A program made the translations under genes and the position numbers. From contig PASF01000002.1 of assembly GCA_002711845.1 (NCBI GenBank), positions 94,001-158,000 on the forward strand: a stretch of DNA of 64,000 bases. The letters are read 5' to 3'. Source of the DNA: Gammaproteobacteria bacterium (GTDB lineage: Bacteria; Pseudomonadota; Gammaproteobacteria; Pseudomonadales; Pseudohongiellaceae). The notes under the pieces are model-generated. The model made no database searches. It was not told the DNA's origin and saw nothing but the letters and a program-made list of their open reading frames with translations. Shown here one piece after another: positions 36,617-45,633 of this stretch (positions are counted from its first letter, which is position 1; each line of letters starts with the position of its first letter).

Positions 36617-37846
36617 CTACCAAAGAACACGGCACCGGATAGTGCCATTGATCTCATGCAGCTTGTCCAGCGCGATGTGACTGTCCTCTTCCGCTATGTC
36701 CATGACAACGTAACCGATCTTGTCATTGGTCTGCAGATACTGCGAACAGATGTTGATGCCGCTTTCCGAGAAAATGCGGTTGATCTGCGAGAGTACACCA
36801 GGCACGTTTTCATGCACGTGCAGCAGCCGGTGCATGCCGGGATGTGATGGCAGAGCCACCTCCGGGAAGTTCACTGACGTGATCGATGAGCCGTTGTCGC
36901 TGTAACGCACCAGCTTCTCGGCGACCTCCATGCCAATGTTCTCCTGCGCTTCCATGGTGCTGCCGCCCACGTGTGGTGTCAGGATGCAGTTGTCATACTT
37001 GCGCAGTGGGGAAACGAATTCGTCATCATTGGAGCGCGGTTCGACCGGGAATACATCCACGGCGGCACCGGCCAGATGACCGGTCTCCAGTGCATCAGCC
37101 AGCGCATCAATATCAACTACCGTGCCGCGTGATGCGTTGATCAGGATACCTCCCTTCTTCATCCAGCCCAGTTGTTCCTTGCCAATCATATTGGCTGTCT
37201 GTGGCGTTTCCGGTACATGCAGACTGATCACATCACAGGTCTGCATCAGTTCCTTCAGTGACGAGACCTGCACCGCGTTGCCCAACGGCAGCTTGGTGAC
37301 GATGTCGTAAAGATACACCTTCATGCCCATGGATTCGGCCAGCACGCTGAGCTGTGAACCGATATTGCCATAGCCGACCAGGCCCAGTTTTTTGCCGCGG
37401 GTCTCGAACGAGCCCGTGGCGACTTTTTGCCAGACGCCCAGGTGTGCCTGCGCGTTCTTCTCCGGCACCCGGCGCAGCAGCAGGATGGTCTGGCCGATAA
37501 CCAGCTCGGCGACGCTGCGGGTATTGGAATAAGGTGCATTGAACACGGGCACGCCTCGCACCAGCGCTGCCTTGAGATCGACCTGGTTGGTACCGATGCA
37601 GAAACAGCCGACAGCCTGCAGTTTGCTGGCAGCATCAAACACGCGTTCGGTTAACTGGGTGCGGGAGCGGATACCAATAAAGTGTACGTCCCTGACCTTT
37701 TCAACGAGCTCGTCTTCGGGCAACGAGGTCTTCAGGTATTCGATATTGGTGTAGCCGGCTTCATGCAGGGTGTTGACGGCACTTTGATGCACGCCTTCAA
37801 GCAACAGGAAACGGATCTTGCTCTTATCCAGAGATGTAGGTTTCAT
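36617..37846 (-). CDS. serA: D-3-phosphoglycerate dehydrogenase
   Basis: First enzyme of serine synthesis, 409 residues, same length as E. coli SerA. Substrate and NAD domains: GIRSRTQLTERVF, GCFCIGTNQVDL, GLVGYGNIGSQLSVLAES (NAD motif about 150-170), INASRGTVVDIDAL and LTPHVGGSTMEAQ with catalytic His. The C-terminal ACT domain (about 335-409: LLHVHENVPGVLSQINRIF) mediates serine feedback. SerA enzymes of this type also reduce 2-oxoglutarate to D-2-hydroxyglutarate, which matters because the divergent neighbour resembles the enzyme that recycles it. Confidence 0.97.
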   Translation of the reverse strand: MKPTSLDKSKIRFLLLEGVHQSAVNTLHEAGYTNIEYLKTSLPEDELVEKVRDVHFIGIRSRTQLTERVFDAASKLQAVGCFCIGTNQVDLKAALVRGVPVFNAPYSNTRSVAELVIGQTILLLRRVPEKNAQAHLGVWQKVATGSFETRGKKLGLVGYGNIGSQLSVLAESMGMKVYLYDIVTKLPLGNAVQVSSLKELMQTCDVISLHVPETPQTANMIGKEQLGWMKKGGILINASRGTVVDIDALADALETGHLAGAAVDVFPVEPRSNDDEFVSPLRKYDNCILTPHVGGSTMEAQENIGMEVAEKLVRYSDNGSSITSVNFPEVALPSHPGMHRLLHVHENVPGVLSQINRIFSESGINICSQYLQTNDKIGYVVMDIAEEDSHIALDKLHEINGTIRCRVLW

Positions 37847-37919
37847 ACGATGCGGTATCTCTTAACGAGTTCTGACAGTCAGCGGGTTCTGAGATGAGGC
37901 TCTCAGGTACGAGGCGCGC

Positions 37920-37931
37920 TATGGTACCATA
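37920..37931. promoter_or_regulatory. Palindrome in the serA/D2HGDH divergent promoter region
   Basis: TATGGTACCATA is a perfect 12-bp palindrome in the 119-bp region between the divergent starts. It may be an operator shared by both genes. No known motif is assigned. Confidence 0.35.
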
Positions 37932-37965
37932 AACGCCGTCAGTAACATAAAAGGTAATCCTGGTA

Positions 37966-39363
37966 ATGAGCGCGATGCAGCAGACGTTGGCGGCCACCCT
38001 GGCTGAAATTGTAGGACCAGACCGTGTCAGTATAGATCATGAATCCCTTCAGGTTTTTGGCAAGGACTGGACCAAGGTCTATGAGCCAAACCCGGCTGCC
38101 ATTGTCTTTCCCGGATCCATCGAGGAAGTGCAGGCACTGGTACGCTTGGCCAATAAACAGAAGTTCGCATTGGTACCGTCGGGCGGCCGCACCGGCCTGA
38201 GTGGTGGCGCGGTTGCCGCCAACGGGGAAGTGGTGGTGGCGTTTGATCGGATGAACCAGATCCTGGATTTCAGCGCGGTCGATCGACAGGTGGTCTGCCA
38301 GCCGGGCGTCATTACCGAGCAGTTGCAACAGTTTGCCGACGACAAGGGGCTCTTCTATCCGGTCGACTTTGCCTCCTCGGGATCCAGTCAGATTGGCGGC
38401 AATGTCGCCACCAATGCCGGCGGGATCAAGGTCATCCGCTACGGCCTGACACGCGACTGGGTGATGGGCATGAAGGTGGTCACCGGCACCGGCGAACTGC
38501 TGGAACTGAATCACGGCCTGGTCAAAAATGCCACCGGCTATGATTTGCGGCACCTGTTTATCGGATCGGAAGGCACACTGGGTTTTATCGTTGAGCTTAC
38601 CATGGCGCTGGCAACGCCCCCCAAGGACCCGACTGTGCTGGTACTGGCGGTGGATGATCTGGAAGCGACCATGCATGTGTTGCAGGCTTTCCAGGGGGCG
38701 CTGGATATCTGCGCTTTTGAGTTCTTTTCGGAAAAGGCACTGCTGCATGTGATGGCGGAAAAAGGCCTGCAGCGTCCCTTTGACACGGCAGGTACTTTCT
38801 ATGCGCTGATCGAGTTTGAAAACACCAGTGAGGCTGTGATGGAAGCGGCCATGGCAGTTTTCGAACATTGTGTGGAGCAAGGTTGGGCGCTTGACGGCAC
38901 CATGAGCCAGAATATTACCCAGGCCCGCAGCCTTTGGCGCCTTCGCGAGGATATTTCGGAGACCATCTCCCGGTTTACGCCCTACAAAAACGACATCTCG
39001 GTGCAGGTGTCCAAGGTGCCGGCTTTCCTGAAAGAAGTCGATGCCATTGTCACCCGTCAGTACCCGGACTTTGAGATCATCTGGTTTGGCCATATCGGCG
39101 ACGGCAATGTCCACCTGAATATTCTCAAGCCTGATGCGCTGGCCAAGGAAGAGTTCTTCCGGCAATGCGGCGACGTCAGCTATGACATATTTGATGCCGT
39201 CAAAGCCTATGGGGGGAGTGTCTCTGCCGAGCACGGTGTCGGGCTGCTGAAAAAACCCTACCTGCAATACAGCCGCAGTGAGGCGGAAATTGCCAGCATG
39301 AGAGCACTGAAGCAGGTCTTTGATCCGAATAAGGTCATGAATCCGGGGAAGATTTTTGATTAA
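37966..39363 (+). CDS. FAD-binding oxidase, D-2-hydroxyglutarate dehydrogenase-like
   Basis: Flavoenzyme of 465 residues of the FAD_binding_4 / FAD-oxidase C family (GlcD, D-lactate, D2HGDH group). FAD-binding half: PNPAAIVFPGSIEEVQALVRLAN, PSGGRTGLSGGAV, GGNVATNAGGIKVIRYG and GSEGTLGFI. C-terminal half: RLREDISETISRFTPYKNDISV, GHIGDGNVHLN (metal site) and the closing SAEHGVGLLKKPYL and PNKVMNPGKIFD. Divergent pairing with serA favours D-2-hydroxyglutarate as substrate, since SerA can make it. D-lactate or glycolate are alternatives. Confidence 0.85.
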   Translation: MSAMQQTLAATLAEIVGPDRVSIDHESLQVFGKDWTKVYEPNPAAIVFPGSIEEVQALVRLANKQKFALVPSGGRTGLSGGAVAANGEVVVAFDRMNQILDFSAVDRQVVCQPGVITEQLQQFADDKGLFYPVDFASSGSSQIGGNVATNAGGIKVIRYGLTRDWVMGMKVVTGTGELLELNHGLVKNATGYDLRHLFIGSEGTLGFIVELTMALATPPKDPTVLVLAVDDLEATMHVLQAFQGALDICAFEFFSEKALLHVMAEKGLQRPFDTAGTFYALIEFENTSEAVMEAAMAVFEHCVEQGWALDGTMSQNITQARSLWRLREDISETISRFTPYKNDISVQVSKVPAFLKEVDAIVTRQYPDFEIIWFGHIGDGNVHLNILKPDALAKEEFFRQCGDVSYDIFDAVKAYGGSVSAEHGVGLLKKPYLQYSRSEAEIASMRALKQVFDPNKVMNPGKIFD

Positions 39364-39517
39364 AAACGGTGGCTTGTAGCGCTATTGAGACGAACATCAC
39401 AGTTTTTGCGATAGTTTTACTGAAAAAGCGGATATTTCGTCGTTTTTCGTTAAAAACTGTATTCCCAGCGACAAAATATAGCGGTACACTGCTTTTAGGG
39501 TTCAGTGTCGAATCCAG

Positions 39518-39539
39518 CAGTTGACGCATTTGTCAACTG
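39518..39539 (+). promoter_or_regulatory. Hairpin / promoter region upstream of cspA
   Basis: CAGTTGAC-GCATTT-GTCAACTG forms a perfect 8-bp stem. The same stretch reads as a -35 (TTGACG) followed 16-17 bp later by TAATAA/AATAAA, so it may be the promoter rather than a leader hairpin. It lies 70-90 bp before the cspA ATG. The rest of the 245-bp gap (39364-39608) shows nothing else I can name. Confidence 0.45.
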
Positions 39540-39608
39540 TGTTAATAAATATCGGGATCCGCCGGGAACGTTTTCTGGTCTGTCCCTTGGAAATAGCAAG
39601 AGAGCAAT

Positions 39609-39818
39609 ATGTCACAGCAAGTAGAAGGTACCGTTAAGTGGTTCAATGACGAGAAAGGTTTCGGTTTCATTGAGCAGGAAGGTGGAAAGGACGTATTCGT
39701 CCATTTTAGTGCCATTAACGGTACTGGAAGAAAGACGCTGCACGAAGGCCAGAAAGTTACTATGGAAGTAACTCAGGGCCAGAAAGGGCCACAGGCAGAG
39801 AACGTAAATCCTCTGTAA
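39609..39818 (+). CDS. cspA: Cold-shock domain protein (CspA family)
   Basis: Single-stranded nucleic acid chaperone of 69 residues made of one cold-shock domain. RNP1 (KGFGFIEQE) and RNP2 (VFVHFSAI) are intact, and the N-terminal [15 protein letters not shown] is canonical. Ribosome site AAGAGAG before the ATG. Monocistronic with its own terminator. Whether it is cold-induced cannot be told. Confidence 0.95.
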   Translation: MSQQVEGTVKWFNDEKGFGFIEQEGGKDVFVHFSAINGTGRKTLHEGQKVTMEVTQGQKGPQAENVNPL

Positions 39819-39824
39819 AATACG

Positions 39825-39857
39825 AAAACGCAGGGCGTAAAACCCCTGCGTTTTTTT
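39825..39857 (+). terminator. Rho-independent terminator of cspA
   Basis: AAAACGCAGGG pairs with CCCTGCGTTTT around an 8-nt loop and is followed by a run of seven T. Confidence 0.92.
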
Positions 39858-39974
39858 ATTCGCCGTGCACTGACATCAAGACTGGTCTGCAGAATAGCCA
39901 GCGATATTCCATTGCTTTGATTTCAGCAGTTTGGGGCATCTGTTGCCTGAATTTAGCTGAGAAAAATCCGGGTA

Positions 39975-40646
39975 TCACAGGCTCAGCGTTCTGAGTCCGT
40001 CCTTCGTTCCCAGAATCAGTTTATCGGCCGGCCTTGCGGCAAACAGTCCATTAGTGACCACGCCAGTGATCTGATTGAGTTGTTGTTCCAGTTTTCGGGG
40101 ATCAACAATACTCATATTATGGATGTCGATAATGATATTGCCATTGTCGGTGACGAACCCTTCCCGATAAACCGGATCGCCCCCCAATTTTACAATTTCG
40201 CGACCCACGTGACTGCGCGCCATGGGAATCACTTCCACGGGTAATGGAAAGTGGCCCAGCACATCCACCAGCTTGCTGCCGTCGGCGATACAAACAAACT
40301 CTTTGGCCACGGCTGCGATTATTTTTTCGCGGGTCAGCGCGCCACCGCCGCCTTTGATCAGCTGCAGATACTCGTTGGCCTCATCAGCGCCATCGACATA
40401 AACACTGATCTCTGGCGCCGAATTGAGATCGATCACCGGAATGCCCAGCGCCTTGAGCCGTTTGCCAGTTTCTTCAGAGCTGGCCACAGTGGCCTGGATG
40501 TCATGTTTAAACTCGCCCAGGTATTCAATGAAGTAATTGGCTGTTGAACCGGTGCCCACGCCCACCACAGTGCGTTCATCCAGACGGCTTTTGACGTAGT
40601 CGGCAGCAGCCCTGGCGACGGCTTTCTTCAGTTCATTCTGGTCCAT
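39975..40646 (-). CDS. rpiA: Ribose-5-phosphate isomerase A
   Basis: Interconverts ribose-5-phosphate and ribulose-5-phosphate in the pentose phosphate pathway; 223 residues, family length. Signatures: [17 protein letters not shown] (substrate loop), [27 protein letters not shown] region with catalytic Asp/Lys/Glu, and [12 protein letters not shown]. Divergent from ilvA, the arrangement known in other gammaproteobacteria. The 21-117 bp upstream of the two starts are occupied by a perfect hairpin element. Confidence 0.96.
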   Translation of the reverse strand: MDQNELKKAVARAAADYVKSRLDERTVVGVGTGSTANYFIEYLGEFKHDIQATVASSEETGKRLKALGIPVIDLNSAPEISVYVDGADEANEYLQLIKGGGGALTREKIIAAVAKEFVCIADGSKLVDVLGHFPLPVEVIPMARSHVGREIVKLGGDPVYREGFVTDNGNIIIDIHNMSIVDPRKLEQQLNQITGVVTNGLFAARPADKLILGTKDGLRTLSL

Positions 40647-40667
40647 GATGATTTCCTGTAGTTTGCT

Positions 40668-40731
40668 GGCAATAAAAGGGGACGGAGGATATTATGACTC
40701 GCCATAATATCCTCCGTCCCCTTTTATTGCC
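40668..40731. repeat. GGGGACGGAGG-core hairpin (copy C) between rpiA and ilvA
   Basis: 29-bp perfect inverted repeats (40668-40696 and 40703-40731) around a 6-nt loop. The core AGGGGACGGAGG is shared with copies A and B, but the loop-proximal sequence is ATATTATG instead of CAATACTTTT. It occupies most of the divergent promoter region, so promoters of both genes must coexist with it. Confidence 0.85.
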
Positions 40732-40762
40732 ACACGGGAGGACCCGCAGCAAGGCAACCGGC

Positions 40763-42277
40763 ATGGACAAGTACGTTAAAGATATTCTCTCGGCGCGCGT
40801 CTACGATGTTGCCATTGAGAGTCCTATTCACAAGGCCGCGTCCCTCAGTCGCCGGCTGGAGAACGACGTCTGGCTCAAGCGCGAAGACCTGCAACCGGTG
40901 TTCAGTTTCAAGCTGCGTGGGGCCTACAACAAGATGTCCCGGTTGTCACCGGAGGCCGCCAGACGCGGCGTCATTGCCGCCAGCGCCGGTAATCATGCGC
41001 AAGGCGTTGCCCTGGCTGGCACCACCCTGGGCATCAACACCGTTATCGTGATGCCGGTAACAACACCGGCCATCAAGATCGATGGCGTACGCTCACGCGG
41101 TGGCAAGGTGATCCTGCACGGCGACACCTACAATGACGCGGCTGAATTTGCCATGAACCTGGTCGCCGAAAAGGGTTACACGTTTGTGCATGCCTTTGAC
41201 GACCGTGATGTGATTGCCGGTCAGGGCACGGTCGGCCTGGAAATTGTTCGCCAGCACAGTGGCCCACTTGATGCCATTTTTGTGCCCGTGGGTGGCGGCG
41301 GGCTGATGGCGGGCATGGCGGCCTACATCAAGTATATCCGGCCGGAAATCCGCCTGATCGCCGTTGAGGCTGAAGACTCCGCCTGTCTGAAAGCGGCGCT
41401 GTCGGCCGGGCGTCGGGTCAAACTGTCACAGGTGGGCCTGTTTGCTGACGGCGTTGCGGTCAATCAGGTCGGCAAGGAAACCTTCAAGATTCTCAAACAC
41501 TGTGTTGATGAAGTGGTGACGGTGACCACCGATGAAATATGCGCAGCCATCAAGGACATCTTTGATGATACCCGTGCGGTAACCGAGCCGGCCGGTGCGG
41601 TCGCTGTTGCGGGTCTTAAGAAATCGGTACGTGAGCAGTCACTTCGTAGTATGAGCTTGATGGCGCTGGTTACCGGTGCCAATGTCAACTTTGATCGGCT
41701 GCGGCATATTTCCGAACGGGCGGAGCTGGGCGAGAGTCGCGAAGCCGTGCTGGCAGTGACGCTGGATGAAAAACCGGGCAGTTTTCGCCGCTTTTCTCAG
41801 GTGCTGGGCAAGCGCAGTGTCACTGAGTTCAATTACCGCTACGGAGATTCCGCCGCCGCCAAGATATTTGTCGGTGTTGAAATTGATGATCCGGCCGGTG
41901 GTCGTGAGAAACTGATTGCGACATTGCGCAGTAAAGGTTTCGAAGTGCATGACATGACCCATAACGAGGCGGCCAAGTTGCACATACGCCACATGGTCGG
42001 GGGCCGTAGCGATAAGGCATTGAATGAGCGGGTTTTCCGCTTTGAATTTCCGCAGCGCCCCGGTGCGTTAATGACCTTCCTGGATCTGCTCGGCGAGCAA
42101 TGGAACATTTCCATGTTCCATTACCGCAATCATGGCGCGGCGTATGGACGGGTGTTGGTCGGGCTGCAGGTGGCGCCGCAAGACACCACGGCCTTTGATG
42201 ATTTTGTGCGCAAGATCCCCTATCAGTTTCAGGAAGAGACCGGCAATATTGCCTACCAGACTTTTCTGGGCAGTTAG
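40763..42277 (+). CDS. ilvA: Threonine ammonia-lyase, biosynthetic
   Basis: PLP enzyme of 504 residues converting threonine to 2-oxobutyrate, first step of isoleucine synthesis. PLP-binding lysine in FSFKLRGAYNKM (about 52-64), glycine loop VGGGGLMAG, and ASAGNHAQGVA. Two C-terminal ACT-like regulatory domains (about 325-410 and 420-500) show that it is the allosteric, biosynthetic form. The ATG at 40763 matches the family start; the open frame before it runs through the hairpin element and is not expected to be translated. Confidence 0.96.
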   Translation: MDKYVKDILSARVYDVAIESPIHKAASLSRRLENDVWLKREDLQPVFSFKLRGAYNKMSRLSPEAARRGVIAASAGNHAQGVALAGTTLGINTVIVMPVTTPAIKIDGVRSRGGKVILHGDTYNDAAEFAMNLVAEKGYTFVHAFDDRDVIAGQGTVGLEIVRQHSGPLDAIFVPVGGGGLMAGMAAYIKYIRPEIRLIAVEAEDSACLKAALSAGRRVKLSQVGLFADGVAVNQVGKETFKILKHCVDEVVTVTTDEICAAIKDIFDDTRAVTEPAGAVAVAGLKKSVREQSLRSMSLMALVTGANVNFDRLRHISERAELGESREAVLAVTLDEKPGSFRRFSQVLGKRSVTEFNYRYGDSAAAKIFVGVEIDDPAGGREKLIATLRSKGFEVHDMTHNEAAKLHIRHMVGGRSDKALNERVFRFEFPQRPGALMTFLDLLGEQWNISMFHYRNHGAAYGRVLVGLQVAPQDTTAFDDFVRKIPYQFQEETGNIAYQTFLGS

Positions 42278-42307
42278 TCTGGGCAGCCAGTTTTGGCTGC
42301 CAGGCTG

Positions 42308-42622
42308 TCAGCCGAGGTAGGAGCAGCAGTAATCGGTGACCGCCATTACCTTGATGTCGAAGGCCGAGTTTGCGGGTACTTCAAAGGTATCGCCGCCGGC
42401 AATTTTGCGCCACAGATCTTCGCCGGGAAGCAGAATTTCCACCTGCCCGGACAGGATCTCCATGATCTCTTTTTTCTCGGTACCGAAGCGATACTCGCCC
42501 GGCATCATGATACCCAGCGTTTTTACATCGCCGTTGTCGAACTCGACAACCCGGCTGGTGACGTTGCCGTCAAAATAAATGTTGGCGGCTTTGACCACGG
42601 TGACATTTTCAAATTTGTTCAT
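42308..42622 (-). CDS. ppnP: Pyrimidine/purine nucleoside phosphorylase PpnP
   Basis: Small cupin-fold phosphorylase of 104 residues (DUF1255 family) that splits several nucleosides. Conserved: NVTVVKAANIYFDGNVTSRVV, KTLGIMMPGEYRFGTEKKEIMEI (landmark region), GDTFEVPANSAFDIKV. Slightly longer than E. coli PpnP (94 residues). Convergent with ilvA. Family membership is clear. Confidence 0.93.
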   Translation of the reverse strand: MNKFENVTVVKAANIYFDGNVTSRVVEFDNGDVKTLGIMMPGEYRFGTEKKEIMEILSGQVEILLPGEDLWRKIAGGDTFEVPANSAFDIKVMAVTDYCCSYLG

Positions 42623-42704
42623 AAGGGGGCTCGCAATAGTCTGGAGGTAGGATTTCCCGGCGAGCGATTTTAGCGGTTTCTCCGACTTTCGGCCAGCGCC
42701 GGCG

Positions 42705-43580
42705 TCAAAGGTGGCGGTCCTCGGCCGCTATCGCAGTACCCAGCATGGCGCCCATATCGATGAAGTTGCCCGCCGCCAGTGCCGAATTCAGTTCAACCCG
42801 GTTTTCGGCAAATACGGCAATGACCGTGGAGCCGAGTTTGAATCGTCCCATTTCGCCGCCCCGGGCGATCTGCACCGCAGGCCGCTGCTGCCGATAGTCA
42901 GTTCTGCGCAAGCCGTGTGGCGCCGGCGCTGCCTGACCTGACCACACCGTATCGATGCTGCCCACGATCATGGCGCCCACCAGGATCAGGGCCATGGGTC
43001 CGCAATCTGTATCAAAGATACACACCAGGCGTTCATTGCGCGCAAACAGGTCATCAACCCGTTCTGCGGTCAGCTGATTGACGGAGAACAGTTTGCCGGG
43101 CACATAGGTCATTTCCCGCAGCACGCCAGGCAAAGGCATGTGCACCCGGTGATAGTTGCTGGGTGACAGATAGATGGTGGCAAAGCAGCCTTCATCGAAC
43201 TCGGCGGCCAGGGTGGGGTCGCCGCCCAGCAGTGCCTGCAGATTGAAACGGCGCCCTTTCGCCTGTAGCAGCAGACCATCACGGACCGGCCCCAGCTGAC
43301 TGACAACACCATCAGCAGGGCAGAGTATGGTGCTGTCATCGCCATGCAGCGGACGGGCATCTGCTCTGAGGGCGCGTGTGAAAAACGCGTTGAAGCAGCT
43401 ATAGGCGCTGGGATCCGGTTCCAGGGCCTGAGTCATGTCGACCCCATAGCGCTGAATAAACCAGCGTATAAAAGGTCCTTTAATGACGGACCACGGGCAA
43501 TTTGCCAGTTTGCCTGCCAGGCGGGACAGCAGGTGCTGGGGGGCCAGGTACTGCATCAGAATGAAAAGCGAATCTTTCAT
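42705..43580 (-). CDS. psd: Phosphatidylserine decarboxylase proenzyme
   Basis: Inner-membrane pyruvoyl enzyme of 291 residues that makes phosphatidylethanolamine. The self-cleavage motif LGST is present in MGRFKLGSTVI (about 246-256), giving the beta and alpha chains. Also typical are FNAFFTRAL, CPADGVVSQLG and YHRVHMPLPG. The segment after the His motif and the end (AIAAEDRHL) are complete. The nearest gammaproteobacterial neighbourhood (psd near rsgA and orn) is conserved here, with motAB inserted between, as in pseudomonads. Confidence 0.95.
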   Translation of the reverse strand: MKDSLFILMQYLAPQHLLSRLAGKLANCPWSVIKGPFIRWFIQRYGVDMTQALEPDPSAYSCFNAFFTRALRADARPLHGDDSTILCPADGVVSQLGPVRDGLLLQAKGRRFNLQALLGGDPTLAAEFDEGCFATIYLSPSNYHRVHMPLPGVLREMTYVPGKLFSVNQLTAERVDDLFARNERLVCIFDTDCGPMALILVGAMIVGSIDTVWSGQAAPAPHGLRRTDYRQQRPAVQIARGGEMGRFKLGSTVIAVFAENRVELNSALAAGNFIDMGAMLGTAIAAEDRHL

Positions 43581-43701
43581 GAATTTCCTGTTTGCACAGC
43601 TGCATCGCCGGGTGGTTGTGTTCGTCCTTCAGGTTCGTCAGGCGCAAGCTTAATCAAGGCGGTCCGAGCGCACAAGTTTGGCGTATTTATGCCCGTTGGG
43701 C

Positions 43702-43728
43702 TAATGATTTTCCGGCATTGTCCGATGT
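43702..43728 (+). promoter_or_regulatory. Weak sigma-28-like promoter of motA
   Basis: TAATGATT-N11-TCCGATGT agrees with TAAAGTTT-N11-GCCGATAA at 11 of 16 positions with exact spacing, 45 bp before the motA ATG. It is weaker than the site at 19671 but placed before a flagellar gene. Nothing else was recognised in the 192-bp gap. Confidence 0.4.
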
Positions 43729-43772
43729 AATGGAAGCAGCGCATTTTTATCCGGCTGGAGGTCAAGCAGGTC

Positions 43773-44624
43773 ATGTTGTTTATTATTGGATTTCTGGTGG
43801 TCCTGCTTAGCGTGGCCGGCGGCTATATCATGCACGGCGGCATCCTCAGCGTGTTGTGGCAGCCATCGGAGTTCATCATCATTTTCGGCGCCGCCCTGGG
43901 TGCCTTTCTGATATCCAACAGCATGCATCTAGTCACGGAGACCGGTAAGAGTCTGCCAAGGGCCATTTTCGGGTCCAGTACCAGCGAGAAACTGTACCTC
44001 GACCTGTTGGGTCTGCTGTTTGATATTTTCAACAAGGCTCGCCGCGAAGGCATGATGTCCATCGAAGGCGATATTGAGGTGCCCGCCGAAAGCGGACTCT
44101 TTACCCGTTATCCGGCCTTGCTGAAGGATAAGCGTATCATTGAATTTCTGACTGACAACCTGCGCATCATGACCACCAGCAACATGGCACCGCATGAAAT
44201 CGAGTCCATGATTGACGCCGAAATAGAAACCCAGATGCATGAATTGAGTGAGCCCTCGCATGCCGTGCACCGGGTTGCCGATGCCCTGCCCGGCTTTGGT
44301 ATCGTCGCTGCGGTACTGGGTATTGTGATCACCATGCAAAAGCTCGGGGGTCCGCCCGAAGCACTGGGGCAAAGTGTGGCAGCGGCGCTGGTGGGTACCT
44401 TTGTTGGTATTTTTGCCGCTTACGGGTTCGTCGGGCCGATGAGCAATCGTCTCGCGTCGGTCGCCGAAGAAGAAATAAAAATGTTCGAATGTGTCAAGGC
44501 CGCGATCGTTGCCACGGCCAACGGCCTGCCGCCGCAGCTGGCAGTCGAGTTTGCCCGCAAAACCCTGTACTCGGGCGAGCGTCCCTCCTTTGCCGAGCTT
44601 GATGAGCACATTCGCAGCCGCTAA
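43773..44624 (+). CDS. motA: Flagellar motor stator protein MotA
   Basis: Inner-membrane stator subunit of 283 residues forming the proton channel with MotB. Four membrane segments: about 2-20, 30-50, 170-190 and 200-222. The cytoplasmic loop carries the conserved charged residues (KARREGMMSIEGDIE; later EIESMIDAEIE) and the proline segments PGFGIVAAVLGIV and the GTFVGIFAAYGFVGP helix. GGAGG before the ATG. Followed by motB after 34 bp. Length and MotA-type features favour the proton-driven form. Confidence 0.95.
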   Translation: MLFIIGFLVVLLSVAGGYIMHGGILSVLWQPSEFIIIFGAALGAFLISNSMHLVTETGKSLPRAIFGSSTSEKLYLDLLGLLFDIFNKARREGMMSIEGDIEVPAESGLFTRYPALLKDKRIIEFLTDNLRIMTTSNMAPHEIESMIDAEIETQMHELSEPSHAVHRVADALPGFGIVAAVLGIVITMQKLGGPPEALGQSVAAALVGTFVGIFAAYGFVGPMSNRLASVAEEEIKMFECVKAAIVATANGLPPQLAVEFARKTLYSGERPSFAELDEHIRSR

Positions 44625-44658
44625 AGGGCGTTGAATTCACTGACGGAAGAGCATTGTT

Positions 44659-45606
44659 TTGGAAAAGTCAGAGCAGACCATCGTCATCAAGCGAGTAAAA
44701 AAATACGCGGCGGGCCACCATGGTGGCTCCTGGAAAATTGCGTTCGCGGATTTTGCCCTGGCGCTGATGGCGTTCTTTCTGGTGTTATGGTTAATTGAGA
44801 GTACCACCGAACTTGAAAAGATGGTCATCGCCGGCTATTTCTCCGACCCACGCAGTCTGGCCAGTTCCGGTGACGGGGGCACGCCCTATGTGCTTGACCT
44901 GCAGGGGCGGCCCCTGACGCTTCCCAACCAGGGACTGAGTCTGGCGCTGGTGCAGGAAGACCGGGAGCAGGCGGTTGAGGCCGACGATGATGAGCTCGAG
45001 AACCTGGAGTATATTGAGCTGGCACGACTGCGTGAAACCCAGCTTTTGCAAAGTATGGCAGGTCAGCTGGAGCGAGTGATTGCCGGCAACCAGGAATTTG
45101 AATGGTTCAGCGACAGCCTCTCGATGGAAGTGACCGAAGACGGCCTCAGTATCCAGATCATCGATCGCGAAAACCGGCCGCTGTTCGCGTCCGGCTCGGC
45201 ACAGATGCAGCCCTATGCCCTGGAAGTACTCTGGGCCATGGCCAGTGTACTGGAGGATATTCCGAACAAAGTGAGTATCTATGGGCACACCGACAGTGTG
45301 CCGTTTGGCAGCGATCTGGCGCAATATACCAATTGGGAACTGTCTGCTGATCGCGCCAATGCTGCCCGCCGGGCGCTGGTGGAGGGCGGCATGCCCTTTC
45401 AGCAGTTTGCCCAGATTATCGGTATGGGCTCATCATTGCCGCTGTTGGCGAACAACCCGGCGGATGCCTCCAATCGGCGCATCGTGATCATGGTCCTCAA
45501 CGAGGTGGCAGAGCGCCGCATCATGGACAATACCCTGACCTCCGAACTGGAGGGTGGTGCGCCGCCGGCTGATGCCGTACCTGAGAATATGCCGGAAATT
45601 TTCTGA
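44659..45606 (+). CDS. motB: Flagellar motor stator protein MotB
   Basis: Peptidoglycan-anchored stator subunit of 315 residues. A single membrane helix (about 27-48) carries the proton-binding Asp31 in SWKIAFADFALALMAFFLVLW. The OmpA/MotB domain (about 150-290) has LSADRANAARRALVEGG and the NRRIVIMVL end. The start is TTG at 44659 with GGAAG upstream, giving the normal MotB N-terminus; no ATG or GTG stands at a suitable place. A Glu/Asp-rich linker (about 95-120) is longer than in E. coli. Co-transcribed with motA. Confidence 0.94.
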   Translation: MEKSEQTIVIKRVKKYAAGHHGGSWKIAFADFALALMAFFLVLWLIESTTELEKMVIAGYFSDPRSLASSGDGGTPYVLDLQGRPLTLPNQGLSLALVQEDREQAVEADDDELENLEYIELARLRETQLLQSMAGQLERVIAGNQEFEWFSDSLSMEVTEDGLSIQIIDRENRPLFASGSAQMQPYALEVLWAMASVLEDIPNKVSIYGHTDSVPFGSDLAQYTNWELSADRANAARRALVEGGMPFQQFAQIIGMGSSLPLLANNPADASNRRIVIMVLNEVAERRIMDNTLTSELEGGAPPADAVPENMPEIF

Positions 45607-45633
45607 CGCCGGTCATGCGGCCAGCAAGGGTGC

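Noticed and set aside
37939-39267. Long minus-strand frame of about 440 codons
   Set aside because: Antisense shadow of the FAD oxidase gene with a composition unlike a protein.
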